NCBI RefSeq assembly: GCF_900105145.1
Contig: NZ_LT629752.1
Coordinates: 2,566,001 to 2,630,000 of the forward strand
Source: Polaribacter sp. KT25b
GTDB lineage: Bacteria > Bacteroidota > Bacteroidia > Flavobacteriales > Flavobacteriaceae
Reading direction: 5' to 3'
DNA: 64,000 bases
The notes beneath the pieces are model-generated. The model did not search any database, was not told the DNA's origin, and worked only from the letters and a program-made list of their open reading frames with translations. Below, one piece after another: positions 54,127 to 63,378 of the stretch. Both the position numbers and the translations under genes were made by a program. Position 1 is the stretch's first letter; each line of letters begins with the position of its first letter.

Positions 54127-55815
54127 ATGGTAAAAAAGAAAAGTTTATTATTACTTCTACTTTTTTTATTTTCTGGACTTGTTTTTTCTCAAACTATAAA
54201 GGAAGATAATTTTAATATTAAAAAAATAATCGATTTTAAAGATATAAATAATGATAGTTTAATATACTATGCTAATAAGCTAAAGAGCTCTAAAAATTTA
54301 TGCAATTATTATCACGCATTAAATACAGAAGCAACTGCTTTTTATCAAAAAGGAAATTTAAAAAAAGCAGAAGTTAACGTTTTAAGAATTTTAGATAGTC
54401 TAGAAAACAAAGAAGAAATTTGCTTTATAAAAAATAAAAATACAGCCTTAAATAGACTTTTTTGGATTTATAAAAATCAAAATAAATTTCAAGAAGCTTT
54501 TAATGTAATTATTAAAAGAAGAAAAGTTCTTAATAGCTTACCTATAAAAGATAATTACTTTAACGTTAACAATATTTCATTAGATAAAAGCTTAGCAACA
54601 ATAAAAAAAATATTAGGTTTACACGAAGAAGCTAGAACGATATTAAAAGAAATGCTTCCAAAACTCCCTTCTATTTACAAAGGTTTTAATGAGAATGATT
54701 ATACTTTAAAACTAAATATTTCATCAACTTTAAATACAATAGGAGAATCTTATTTAGAATCTAATAAAGAAAATACTAAAAATTATTTAGATTCTGCAAG
54801 TGTTTATTTTAAAAAGGCTTTTGAAGTTGCAAAAACATTTAATCCACCTCATAAAAACTCAGAGGTACTATACCAATTAAGAATAGCAGAAATTTTAATA
54901 GCTAAAGAAGATTTTAAAGAAGCTTTAAAAATTATTCAAAAAAACGATATTATACATAAAGAATTTAGAGTTAATCAACTCATAAACTCATTAAAAGCAA
55001 TCTGTTTTTATCAGCTTAAAGACAATGATTCTACTCTTTATTATAGCAAACAGTTTTTAAAAGAACATTCTAAGAAATCGATTGTTAAAAAAAGTGTAAT
55101 TTCTATTTATGATATTTTAGCAAATCAATATTATAAAAACAAACAAATAGATAGTGCGTATAAATATTCTGAATTAACTATTGCCGAATTAAAAGTTTTA
55201 AATGAAAATAAAAACGAAGCTAACAAATCTCATTATTTATACGACTATAAAAATGCACAAGAATTAAACAAATTAATACTAAAAAAAGGTAAAAAAACCA
55301 ATAACTACTATATTATAATATTACTTATTATTATTCTATTAGGAATTTTTACCGTGTATTTTCTGTTAAAAAGAAACAAAAAAACATCAAAAGACCTCAC
55401 AGAAATTAAAACAGAAATTAATGAAAAACCTTTACCCCAAAAAAAGGAATATAATATTGATGAAAAATTAGAGAAAACTCTTTTAAATGGAATAAATGAG
55501 CTAGAAAAAAACAAAGATTTTCTAGATCCAAACTTTAGTATTAATGGGCTTGCAAAAAAATTAAACACAAATACTTCTTATTTATCTTACATTATAAATA
55601 AAGAATCTAATCAATCTTTTAAACAATATATAACAGAATTAAGGATAGAGTATTTAATCAAAAGATTGATCGAAGAAAAAAAGTTTAGAAATTACACAAT
55701 TAAATCTCTAGCAGAAGAAATTGGTTATACAAATGCTTCTGCTTTTACAAGAGCTTTTAAAAAATATAAAGGAATAACACCTTCTGATTTTATTAAATCT
55801 TTAAAAGAAAATTAA
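54127..55815 (+). CDS. Membrane-anchored TPR sensor with AraC-type DNA-binding domain
   Basis: A 562-residue one-component regulator. It has a signal peptide (VKKKSLLLLLLFLFSGLVFSQ), a periplasmic TPR-like helical region (about 30-385), one transmembrane helix at about 393-414, and a cytoplasmic C-terminal AraC domain (about 455-560). The double helix-turn-helix shows FSINGLAKKLNTNTSYLSYIIN and KSLAEEIGYTNASAFTRAFKKYKGITPSDF. Such proteins are common in Flavobacteriia and may sense envelope or nutrient cues. The neighbouring surface-polysaccharide operon is a possible but unproven target. No kinase domain is present. Confidence 0.9.
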   Translation: MVKKKSLLLLLLFLFSGLVFSQTIKEDNFNIKKIIDFKDINNDSLIYYANKLKSSKNLCNYYHALNTEATAFYQKGNLKKAEVNVLRILDSLENKEEICFIKNKNTALNRLFWIYKNQNKFQEAFNVIIKRRKVLNSLPIKDNYFNVNNISLDKSLATIKKILGLHEEARTILKEMLPKLPSIYKGFNENDYTLKLNISSTLNTIGESYLESNKENTKNYLDSASVYFKKAFEVAKTFNPPHKNSEVLYQLRIAEILIAKEDFKEALKIIQKNDIIHKEFRVNQLINSLKAICFYQLKDNDSTLYYSKQFLKEHSKKSIVKKSVISIYDILANQYYKNKQIDSAYKYSELTIAELKVLNENKNEANKSHYLYDYKNAQELNKLILKKGKKTNNYYIIILLIIILLGIFTVYFLLKRNKKTSKDLTEIKTEINEKPLPQKKEYNIDEKLEKTLLNGINELEKNKDFLDPNFSINGLAKKLNTNTSYLSYIINKESNQSFKQYITELRIEYLIKRLIEEKKFRNYTIKSLAEEIGYTNASAFTRAFKKYKGITPSDFIKSLKEN

Positions 55816-58227
55816 TTATTTCTTTTTCTTTTTATCATAAAAAAACCATCCAACAGAAACAAGAATTAAAATTGCATAAGAAGATAAAGAGATTAGACCT
55901 CCTTGCTGAATTACTTTTGGTTCAAATTTGAATTCTATTTTATGTTCTCCCGCAGGAATTTTCATTCCTCTTAAAACATAATTTACTCTAAAGTGAGGAG
56001 TTAATTTACCATCTACATAAGCATTCCAACCATCTTTATAATAAATTTCAGAAAAAACGGCAAACTGCTCTTTTGCTGTTTTTGATTGATAAATTAAATC
56101 TGTAACATCATATTTTACTAAACTAATAATTGCAGTTGAATCTTTCTCAAAATTAAAACTAATATTTTCTGATAAATTACTTTTATCTAAAACAGCAGTA
56201 AATTTAGTGTTTAAAGAATCTAATAATTGCATTTCTTCATTAGCAGAATTAACTACTTTTACATTTTCTACAAACCAAACATTGCCATTTATATCTGGAT
56301 TTTGTTGTGCTTGTTTTTCATTATTATTATCAGCAATAATAAAATATTTGGTATTTAACATGTTTAAAACTTGCATGTTGTTTTTAGCTATCTGATAATC
56401 AAACAATTCTTGATAACGTCCCATTTTTGCAGCATGATAACCACCAATTGATTGATGAAAATAAGAAGTTGAACCATCTTGCATTGGATCTGTTGTAAAA
56501 TTAGCAACTCTAAAATGCGATTTATCTTGCAAAATTAATTTATCTGCATTAGAAGCTGTAAAAGGTTTTTCTACTTTTCTTGATGAGATAAAATCAGTAG
56601 CATTTACATATTTTTTATCCACAGAAATTAAATCTAACAATAAAAAAACGGCCAAAGCCAAAATTGTAAACTTCTGTTTGATTTTGTTTTTTAGAGAAAA
56701 CTTTAAAATAATTGCTGCTATTAAAACCAACGCTAAAGAACGTAAAGTATCTTTTAATAACATTGCTTTTCTATCTGCAATTACAGCATCTATTAAACCT
56801 GATAAATCTTTATAATTGCTATCTCTTAAACCTTCAAAAGTTGAGAAAACATGTGCTAAAATAAAACCAAAAACAATTAAACCAGCAAAAACTACAACTG
56901 CTTTTTTAAGTGCTCTCCTTTTCTTTTTTCTTGAAACATTAGAAGAAAAGAATTCTTTTAAAGCCAAAATCCCAAGAATTGGCACACATAATTCTGCAAT
57001 AACTTGAATAGAAGAAACTGCTCTAAATTTATTATACAACGGTATATAATCTATAAAAAAATTAGTTAATCCTTCAAAATTTCTACCCCAACTTAATAAA
57101 ATTGAAAATACTGTTGCAGCAACTAACCATTGTTTTAATTTTCCTTTCACTAAGAAAATCCCTAAGAAAAAAAGAAAGAAAATTACCGCTCCAATATAAG
57201 CTGGCGCTTCTACAATTGTTTGATCTCCCCAGTAAGTAAGTACTTGTTCTGAGTAATCATCAGCAACTTTTTTACCTGCTTGTTTTTCTATTAATTTATA
57301 AAAATTAGAATTTTTATTTAATTTTTCTACAGTTCCGCCACCCATAAAACGTGGAATAAACAAATTAAAAGTTTCTAATTTTGCATAACTAAATTGCGTA
57401 ATATATTCTTTATCTAAACCTTTTGTAGCTTCTTTTTTAGTTCCGTCTACATTTATTGTTAATTCAGATTTTCCTCTAGTACTAAAATCTGCATATTCTT
57501 TCATCGCCATTAATCTAGGCGAATTTGCTCCAATACCTAAACAAACTGCTGCAATAATAACTGCTGCCTGCTTTAAAAAAGTTGTAAGTTTTTTTTCTTT
57601 AATTGCATTTATGAGTTCTACAATTCCTAAAATTATTAAACAAAAACTTAAATAATAAGTCATTTGTATATGGTTTGTATAAATTTCTAACGCCATCGCT
57701 ACACCCGTTACTAAAAAACCTAATACATATTTTTTCTGAAAAACCCATAAAACTCCAGCCAAAACTAAAGGCATGTAAGCAATTGCATGTGCTTTTGCAT
57801 TATGACCTGGAATAAAAATAATAATTAAATAGGTAGAAAACCCAAAGGAAAGAGCTCCTAAAATAGCCAACCTCCATTTTACTTTTAAGGCCAACATCAA
57901 CACAAAAAAACTTAAAAAATACAAAAATGTATAATCAGCAGGTCTTGGCAAAAACCGTAATAATTTATCTATAGATCTAACAAAATCATAAGGATAATAC
58001 GCACTTATTTGATACGCTGGCATTCCACTAAAGGAAGCTCCTGTCCAATAAGGTTCTGTATTATTATCAGCTCTAAAATCGTTAATTTCCTTAACCATTC
58101 CTTGAAACTGAGTAATATCTGATTGTGCTATTTTTTGTCCTTTTAAAACAGGATAAAAATAAACTAAAGATGCTATAATAAATATTACTACAGCAACAAT
58201 ATAAGGTAAAAATTTCTTTGCCTTCAA
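55816..58227 (-). CDS. YfhO family membrane protein
   Basis: An 803-residue membrane protein of the YfhO family (glycosyltransferase-like GT-C fold). An N-terminal helix is followed by a periplasmic loop (GQKIAQSDITQFQGMVKE; NTEPYWTGASFSGMPAYQIS), then about ten to twelve helices and a C-terminal extracytoplasmic beta domain (about 660-780, ISLVKYDVTDLIYQSKTA; EIYYKDGWNAYVDGK) before a last helix. In Firmicutes YfhO glycosylates teichoic acids; the substrate in Bacteroidota is unknown, though a surface glycan fits the nearby genes. It ends one base after the convergent AraC-type gene. Confidence 0.88.
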   Translation of the reverse strand: MKAKKFLPYIVAVVIFIIASLVYFYPVLKGQKIAQSDITQFQGMVKEINDFRADNNTEPYWTGASFSGMPAYQISAYYPYDFVRSIDKLLRFLPRPADYTFLYFLSFFVLMLALKVKWRLAILGALSFGFSTYLIIIFIPGHNAKAHAIAYMPLVLAGVLWVFQKKYVLGFLVTGVAMALEIYTNHIQMTYYLSFCLIILGIVELINAIKEKKLTTFLKQAAVIIAAVCLGIGANSPRLMAMKEYADFSTRGKSELTINVDGTKKEATKGLDKEYITQFSYAKLETFNLFIPRFMGGGTVEKLNKNSNFYKLIEKQAGKKVADDYSEQVLTYWGDQTIVEAPAYIGAVIFFLFFLGIFLVKGKLKQWLVAATVFSILLSWGRNFEGLTNFFIDYIPLYNKFRAVSSIQVIAELCVPILGILALKEFFSSNVSRKKKRRALKKAVVVFAGLIVFGFILAHVFSTFEGLRDSNYKDLSGLIDAVIADRKAMLLKDTLRSLALVLIAAIILKFSLKNKIKQKFTILALAVFLLLDLISVDKKYVNATDFISSRKVEKPFTASNADKLILQDKSHFRVANFTTDPMQDGSTSYFHQSIGGYHAAKMGRYQELFDYQIAKNNMQVLNMLNTKYFIIADNNNEKQAQQNPDINGNVWFVENVKVVNSANEEMQLLDSLNTKFTAVLDKSNLSENISFNFEKDSTAIISLVKYDVTDLIYQSKTAKEQFAVFSEIYYKDGWNAYVDGKLTPHFRVNYVLRGMKIPAGEHKIEFKFEPKVIQQGGLISLSSYAILILVSVGWFFYDKKKKK

Positions 58228-58315
58228 ATTTTTTAAAATTTTAATTTTAAGAATAAAATGTATTGTTTTCTAAAAAGAAACCAATTAGTTAAATATACTA
58301 AATACTTTAATGAGA

Positions 58316-58570
58316 TTAATCTATTTCTTCAAAATCTACGTATTCGCCAACAGAGCTTTTTCCTTGTTGATCTTTTCTCGGTGTTTTATCTATTATTGTT
58401 TCACCTTCTTTTACAGAACCATTAGGTTGCTGATTACCAAATTGTTGCTCAGCTTTTTTTTGTATAGTTTCTGCCGCCTTTTTCATTAAAAAAGGAGCGA
58501 GTAAACGTGCTAAAAATTTAAAAGCATAATAAAATACTAATATATAAAGGATAGTCTTTAGTAAACCCAT
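58316..58570 (-). CDS. DUF4834 family small membrane protein
   Basis: An 84-residue protein with one N-terminal transmembrane helix (GLLKTILYILVFYYAFKFLARLLAPFLM), a Lys/Gln-rich coil (KAAETIQKKAEQQFGN) and an acidic tail (VGEYVDFEEID). It matches DUF4834, which is typically found next to YfhO in Flavobacteriia, as here (88-base gap, same strand). Function unknown. Confidence 0.82.
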   Translation of the reverse strand: MGLLKTILYILVFYYAFKFLARLLAPFLMKKAAETIQKKAEQQFGNQQPNGSVKEGETIIDKTPRKDQQGKSSVGEYVDFEEID

Positions 58571-58696
58571 TTTAAAATATTTGTTAAAAAATCTATCAAA
58601 AATAATAATTTGATAACAATTGTAACGTTAACAAACTATAAAACTTTAAGAAAAGTAAAAAAGTATACATTACTTTTAAAAACAGCATTTTTGTTC

Positions 58697-58704
58697 TATG
58701 TTTG
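58697..58704 (+). promoter_or_regulatory. Promoter -7 element of the outer-membrane transporter-like gene
   Basis: TATGTTTG, a perfect TAnnTTTG match, 43 bases upstream of the ATG at 58748; a TTTTTG lies just upstream. Confidence 0.6.
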
Positions 58705-58747
58705 TTTAACGAATTAAATTCTTATTTAAAATCTCTTTTTTTGACTA

Positions 58748-59758
58748 ATGAAAAACCGTAAATTAAAACTCTTTTCTTTATTATTTCTACTTGGTTTTTG
58801 TTCTATTTATGGTCAATATACAGAGGTTATAAATAGTAATAAACCTGGTTTTTCAGAAAGCCCTTATAGTGTTGGTAAAGGTGTTTATCAATTTGAAAGT
58901 AATTTATTTTTAAGAAACAACAATATTGAACCAACTTTTTCTGTACCTAATTCTTTTGGTTTTGATATGCTTTTTAGAACTAGTCTTTTTTTTGAAAAGT
59001 TAGAACTAAATACACATGTTAGTTATCAAAAAGACAAAATTGTACCCAACGATATTTCTATTCCTGATTATTCTACTTCTGGTTTTCGAGAATTTACAAT
59101 TGGTGCTAAATATTTAATTTTTCAACAAGAGTATAAAGATAAAAGCAAAGAAATAAGAAGTTGGAAAAGAAAGCATGCTTTTGATATAAATAGATTAACA
59201 CCTTCTATTGCAATTTATGTAGGTATAAATACTGATTTTATAAACGATATTTATAAAATGGGAAGTATTTCTTCTAAAATAGGTTTACTATTTCAGCAAG
59301 ACTTAAGTACTGATTTTAATTTAGTTTCAAATTTTTATTATGATAAAATTGGAACAGAATTTTTTGATTATTCTTTTATAATTACAGCTACTTACACATT
59401 TGGCAATCGATGGTCTACGTTTTTCGAAAATCAAACAGAGTTTCAAGAACATCAAAATACAACAAATTTCGGAACAGGTTTAGCCTTTTTGTATAACAAA
59501 AATTTACAAATAAATAGCTCTGCAAGATATTATCTAGATGGCAGAGAACAAGGTTTTTATGCTGCTTTTGGGGTTTCTTATAGAATTGATAAACATAAAG
59601 ATTCTTTCAAAGAAAAAAACAATAGTAGAACTAAAGTTGGCAATACACCTATTTCTAGTTACAATAAGAAAGAAAAGGGCTTTTTTAGTAGAATTTTTGG
59701 TATTTTTGCTAAAAAGAAAACTACAAGAAAACGACCTAAAAGAAAAAGGAATAATTAA
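58748..59758 (+). CDS. Outer-membrane transporter-like beta-barrel protein
   Basis: A 336-residue exported protein with signal peptide (MKNRKLKLFSLLFLLGFCSIYGQ). The NKPGFSESPYSVGKGVYQFESNLFL start and repeated strand blocks (GFDMLFRTSLFFEKLELNTHVSY; REFTIGAKYLIF; FGTGLAFLYNKNLQINSSARYYL; GFYAAFGVSYRI) fit the putative transporter family sometimes called Phenol_MetA_deg. After the barrel a C-terminal tail of about 50 residues is very basic (KKKTTRKRPKRKRNN), unusual for an outer-membrane protein and perhaps binding LPS or peptidoglycan. Substrate unknown. Confidence 0.78.
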   Translation: MKNRKLKLFSLLFLLGFCSIYGQYTEVINSNKPGFSESPYSVGKGVYQFESNLFLRNNNIEPTFSVPNSFGFDMLFRTSLFFEKLELNTHVSYQKDKIVPNDISIPDYSTSGFREFTIGAKYLIFQQEYKDKSKEIRSWKRKHAFDINRLTPSIAIYVGINTDFINDIYKMGSISSKIGLLFQQDLSTDFNLVSNFYYDKIGTEFFDYSFIITATYTFGNRWSTFFENQTEFQEHQNTTNFGTGLAFLYNKNLQINSSARYYLDGREQGFYAAFGVSYRIDKHKDSFKEKNNSRTKVGNTPISSYNKKEKGFFSRIFGIFAKKKTTRKRPKRKRNN

Positions 59759-59772
59759 TTCCCCTAATAATT

Positions 59773-60894
59773 ATGATAACCTTAAAACAAGTTACTAACA
59801 ACCTAGAAATGAAACGTTTTGTATTGTTTCCTTTCAATCTTTATAGAAAAAACAAATTTTGGGTTCCACCAATAATTAAAGAAGAAGTAGATAATTTTAA
59901 CCCTAAAAAAAATCCTGTTTTTAAAAATGCTGATGCACAGTTCTTTTTAGCTTACAAAAACAAGAAAATTGTTGGAAGAGTTGCTGCAATTATAAACTGG
60001 TCTGAAGTAAATAACCAAAATATAAAAAAAATTCGTTTTGGATGGTTTGATATGATTGATGACCTTGAAGTTAGTAAAACATTATTAGACAAAGTAAGAG
60101 AAATTGGTCGCCACAATAACCTTGAATTTATGGAAGGCCCTGTAGGTTTTAACAATTTAGATAAAACAGGTGTTTTAGTTGAAGGTTTTGACCAATTAGG
60201 CACAATGATTACTTGGTATAATCATCCTTATTATAAAGATCATTTAGAGCAATTAGGTTTTGTAAAAGAAAAAGAATATCTAGAAAATAAGTTTAAATTT
60301 CAAAATGTAGATGCAGCTTATTACAATAGAGTAAGTAAAATTTTAAAATCTCGTTTTAAATTAAAAGCATTAGACTTTAAAAAAACTAAAGATATATTAC
60401 CGTTGGTAGATGAAATGTTTGATGTTTTTGACAAAACCTACTCTAAACTCTCTACATATGTACCAATTTCTCAAGAGCAAATAACTTATTTTAAGAAAAA
60501 ATATATCACTTTCATCAATCCAGAATATATAAAATTTGTGATGGATGAAAATGATAAATTAATTGCGTTTGCAATTGTAATGCCTTCTTTTTCAACAGCA
60601 TTACAAAAAGCCAGAGGAAAACTATTTCCTTTAGGAGTATTAAGAATGCTAAAAGCTAAAAGACAAGCAAAAGACGTTACTTTTTATTTAATTGGTGTTC
60701 ATCCAGATTATCAAAACAAAGGCGTTACTGCTATTATTTTTGATCAATACACAAAAACTTTCACTAAAAAAGGAATTGTAAATTGCATTAGAACTCCAGA
60801 ACTAGAAGATAATGAAGCTATAAAAAAGATTTGGGCAGATTTTAATCCTGTAACTCATAAAAGAAGAAGAACATACAGAAAAAATATTTCTTAG
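59773..60894 (+). CDS. GNAT-like N-acetyltransferase domain protein
   Basis: A 373-residue cytoplasmic protein, probably with two acetyltransferase-type (GNAT) folds. The N-terminal part reads ITLKQVTNNLEMKRFVLFPFNLYRKN and FFLAYKNKKIVGRVAAIIN; the C-terminal part has a plausible acyl-CoA site (TFYLIGVHPDYQNKGVTAIIF, matching the R/Q-x-x-G-x-G/A loop). It lies 14 bases after the barrel gene and is probably co-transcribed with it. The substrate is unknown. Confidence 0.78.
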   Translation: MITLKQVTNNLEMKRFVLFPFNLYRKNKFWVPPIIKEEVDNFNPKKNPVFKNADAQFFLAYKNKKIVGRVAAIINWSEVNNQNIKKIRFGWFDMIDDLEVSKTLLDKVREIGRHNNLEFMEGPVGFNNLDKTGVLVEGFDQLGTMITWYNHPYYKDHLEQLGFVKEKEYLENKFKFQNVDAAYYNRVSKILKSRFKLKALDFKKTKDILPLVDEMFDVFDKTYSKLSTYVPISQEQITYFKKKYITFINPEYIKFVMDENDKLIAFAIVMPSFSTALQKARGKLFPLGVLRMLKAKRQAKDVTFYLIGVHPDYQNKGVTAIIFDQYTKTFTKKGIVNCIRTPELEDNEAIKKIWADFNPVTHKRRRTYRKNIS

Positions 60895-60958
60895 TTTAAT
60901 TGATTTATTTTTTGATATTAAAACCTCACTTTGAACTTTAAACATAGAACTTACAAGT

Positions 60959-61666
60959 ATGCAACTTTTTTACAATGCTGATATTACTAAAAATACCACA
61001 CAATTAACTTTTGATAAAATTGAAAGTAAACATATTGTGCGGGTTTTAAGAAAAAAAGAAAGTGACATTTTACATATTACAAATGGATTAGGTTTTTTGT
61101 TCGAAGCCAAAATTACAGTTGCAAGTGATAAAAAATGTATTGCAGAAATTATTTCTGTTGAAGAAAAACCAAAACCTTGGCAATACTATTTGCACATCGC
61201 AATTGCACCAACAAAGTTAAACGACAGAATGGAATGGTTTTTAGAAAAAGCCACAGAAATTGGTATTGATGAAATTACACCAATTATTTGCAATAATTCT
61301 GAAAGAAGAATTGTAAAACTTGAGCGATTTGAAAAAATAATTCAATCTGCTATGAAACAATCTTTGAAGTTTACGCTCCCCCAAATTAATAAACCTGTAA
61401 AATTTAATGATTTTATAAACCAAGATTTTGAGGGAACACTTTGTATTGCACATTGTGAAGATCAAGAGAAGAACTTATTAAAATCAGTTGTAAATCCATC
61501 AGAAAAAACAACTATTTTGATTGGTCCAGAAGGCGATTTTTCTATTCAAGAAATTACAAAAGCTTTAGAAAAAAATTGGATTCCAATTTCTTTAGGAGAA
61601 AGTAGATTAAGAACAGAAACTGCTGGTTTAGTTGCTGTACAAAACGTGTCTTTTATCAATCAATAA
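60959..61666 (+). CDS. rsmE: 16S rRNA (uracil1498-N3)-methyltransferase
   Basis: A 235-residue SPOUT methyltransferase that modifies U1498 of 16S rRNA. The N-terminal PUA-like domain starts MQLFYNADITKNTTQL and contains SKHIVRVLRKKESDIL. The SPOUT domain has APTKLNDRMEWFLEKATEIGIDEITPI, the SAM-binding knot motif IGPEGDFSIQEI and the C-terminal LGESRLRTETAGLVA. All family motifs are present and length is typical. Confidence 0.96.
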   Translation: MQLFYNADITKNTTQLTFDKIESKHIVRVLRKKESDILHITNGLGFLFEAKITVASDKKCIAEIISVEEKPKPWQYYLHIAIAPTKLNDRMEWFLEKATEIGIDEITPIICNNSERRIVKLERFEKIIQSAMKQSLKFTLPQINKPVKFNDFINQDFEGTLCIAHCEDQEKNLLKSVVNPSEKTTILIGPEGDFSIQEITKALEKNWIPISLGESRLRTETAGLVAVQNVSFINQ

Positions 61667-61710
61667 AATCATTTTTACTATCTTGCTTCAAATTCATTTC
61701 AATTATATTT

Positions 61711-62352
61711 ATGAAGCAGTTTTTATTCTTATTAGTATTTTCAATCTTTCTTACTACAAACGCTCAAGACGTTGCTATTTTAAAATACAATGGTGGTGGA
61801 GATTGGTATGCAAACCCAACTGCTATTCCTAATTTGGTTGCCTTTGCAAATGCGAATATAAAAACCAATATTTCTAAAAATCCACAAACAGTTAGTGCAG
61901 AAAGCGAAGATATTTTTAGCTTTCCAATTGTGTTTATGACAGGTCATGGAAATGTTTTATTTTCTGATGAAGAAGCTACAAACCTAAAAAATTATTTAAT
62001 TTCTGGCGGATTTTTACATATTTCTGATAATTATGGTTTAGATAAATATATAAGACCTGAACTTAAAAAAATATTTCCAGCATTAGAATTACAAGAAATC
62101 CCAAGCAATCATCCTATTTATAATCAGACTTTTAAATTTCCAGAAGGAATACCCAAAATTCACGAACATGATAAAAAACCAGCACAAGGTTTTGGTTTAT
62201 TTTATGAAGGTAGATTACTTATTTTTTATGATTATGAAACAGATTTAAGTGATGGTTGGGAAGATGAAATTATTCATAATAACCCTAAAGAAGTGCGAGA
62301 AAAAGCCTTAAAAATGGGCTCAAATATTATTGAATATGCTTTTAAAAATTAA
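61711..62352 (+). CDS. DUF4159 domain-containing exported protein
   Basis: A 213-residue exported protein with signal peptide (MKQFLFLLVFSIFLTTNAQ). The DUF4159 core is recognisable: VAILKYNGGGDWYANPTAIPNLVAFANANI, PIVFMTGHGNVLFSDEE, NLKNYLISGGFLHISDNYGLD and IPSNHPIYNQTF. DUF4159 has a glutamine-amidotransferase-like fold; enzymatic activity is not shown. It follows rsmE by 44 bases (containing ATCTTGC, a possible -7 variant). Confidence 0.85.
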   Translation: MKQFLFLLVFSIFLTTNAQDVAILKYNGGGDWYANPTAIPNLVAFANANIKTNISKNPQTVSAESEDIFSFPIVFMTGHGNVLFSDEEATNLKNYLISGGFLHISDNYGLDKYIRPELKKIFPALELQEIPSNHPIYNQTFKFPEGIPKIHEHDKKPAQGFGLFYEGRLLIFYDYETDLSDGWEDEIIHNNPKEVREKALKMGSNIIEYAFKN

Positions 62353-62390
62353 ATTCTGATGAATTCACGTAATTAAATTAATATCTAAAT

Positions 62391-62446
62391 GTCTGGTCGA
62401 GCGCAGTCGAGACCTAAATAATTAACCTCTCGTCTGTGCTTGAGAT
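62391..62446. repeat. Inverted pair of GC-rich palindromic repeats (TCGAGCGCAGTCGA type)
   Basis: GTCTGGTCGAGCGCAGTCGAGACC (62391-62414) carries the dyad TCGA...TCGA. About 18 bases later TCTCGTCTGTGCTTGAGAT (62428-62446) is a mutated copy of the same motif in opposite orientation (TCTCGACTGCGCTCGAGA with three changes). The first motif is one I recall as a widespread REP-like repeat in Flavobacteriaceae. The pair fills the 113-base gap before the symporter gene and stands out by GC content. Confidence 0.75.
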
Positions 62447-62465
62447 ATTTGTAAACTAAAACAAC

Positions 62466-63374
62466 ATGCAAAACGAAATTGATATAGATTCCATAAAAAT
62501 AAATTTTGATAGTAGCGGTTTATGGGTTTTAAATATTGCCATTGCAATTATAATGTTTGGTGTTGCTTTAGGTATTACTATTGATGATTTTAAACGATTA
62601 TTAAAAAATCCTAAAATATTAATGGTTGGCGTTTTATCGCAATTTATTCTGTTGCCAGCTTTTACTTTTTTGGCAATTTTAATTATTAAACCTCACCCAA
62701 GTTTTGCTTTAGGAATGATGATGATTGCAGCTTGTCCTGGAGGAAATGTGTCTAACTTTTTTAGTAAAATGGCTGGAGGAAATGCAGCACTTTCTGTAAG
62801 TCTAACTGCTTTTGCAACGTTAATCTGTATTTTTATGACGCCTTTTAATTTACAGTTTTGGGGAAGTCTTTATGAACCAACAAACGAAATTTTAAAAACA
62901 GTTTCTTTAAATCCTTTTGATTTATTTAAACTGGTTTCTTTAATATTAGGAATTCCGTTAATTTTAGGAATGCTCATTAAACATTATCATGCTGAGATGG
63001 CAGATAAAATAGAAAAAGTTTTAAAACCATTATCAATGCTGGTTTTTATCATCTTAATTTTTGTTGCATTTTCACAAAATTTAGATGTTTTTATGAATCA
63101 TATTCACCATGTTTTATTTTTAGTTATTTTTCATAATATTTTTGCATTTATTCTTGGTTATTTCACCGCTAAAAGCTTTGGACTAAATAAACAAGATTGC
63201 AAAACAATTTCTATGGAAACAGGAATACAAAATGGCGGTTTAGGTTTACTTTTAATCTTTGGTTTTTTTGGTGGTTTAGGCGGAATGGCTTTATTAGCTG
63301 CCTTTTGGGGAATTTGGGATGTGTTTTCTGGAATGATTTTGGCAACGTATTGGGGAAGAAAAGCGAAATTATAA
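62466..63374 (+). CDS. Bile acid:sodium symporter family protein
   Basis: A 302-residue inner-membrane carrier of the BASS/SBF family with about ten helices. Family features include VALGITIDDFKRLLKNPK, FALGMMMIAACPGGNVSNFFSKMAGGNAALSVSLTAFATL (first crossover motif) and METGIQNGGLGLLL (second crossover motif); both unwound helix regions that bind Na+ are intact. Substrates of bacterial members include pantoate, pyruvate and other organic anions; bile acids are unlikely here. It starts right after the palindromic repeat pair. Confidence 0.92.
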   Translation: MQNEIDIDSIKINFDSSGLWVLNIAIAIIMFGVALGITIDDFKRLLKNPKILMVGVLSQFILLPAFTFLAILIIKPHPSFALGMMMIAACPGGNVSNFFSKMAGGNAALSVSLTAFATLICIFMTPFNLQFWGSLYEPTNEILKTVSLNPFDLFKLVSLILGIPLILGMLIKHYHAEMADKIEKVLKPLSMLVFIILIFVAFSQNLDVFMNHIHHVLFLVIFHNIFAFILGYFTAKSFGLNKQDCKTISMETGIQNGGLGLLLIFGFFGGLGGMALLAAFWGIWDVFSGMILATYWGRKAKL

Positions 63375-63378
63375 AGGT

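Noticed and set aside
59538..59798. An 86-codon plus-strand frame overlapping the barrel gene's 3' end and the GNAT start
   Set aside because: Out-of-frame shadow of two genes with good family support and normal spacing.
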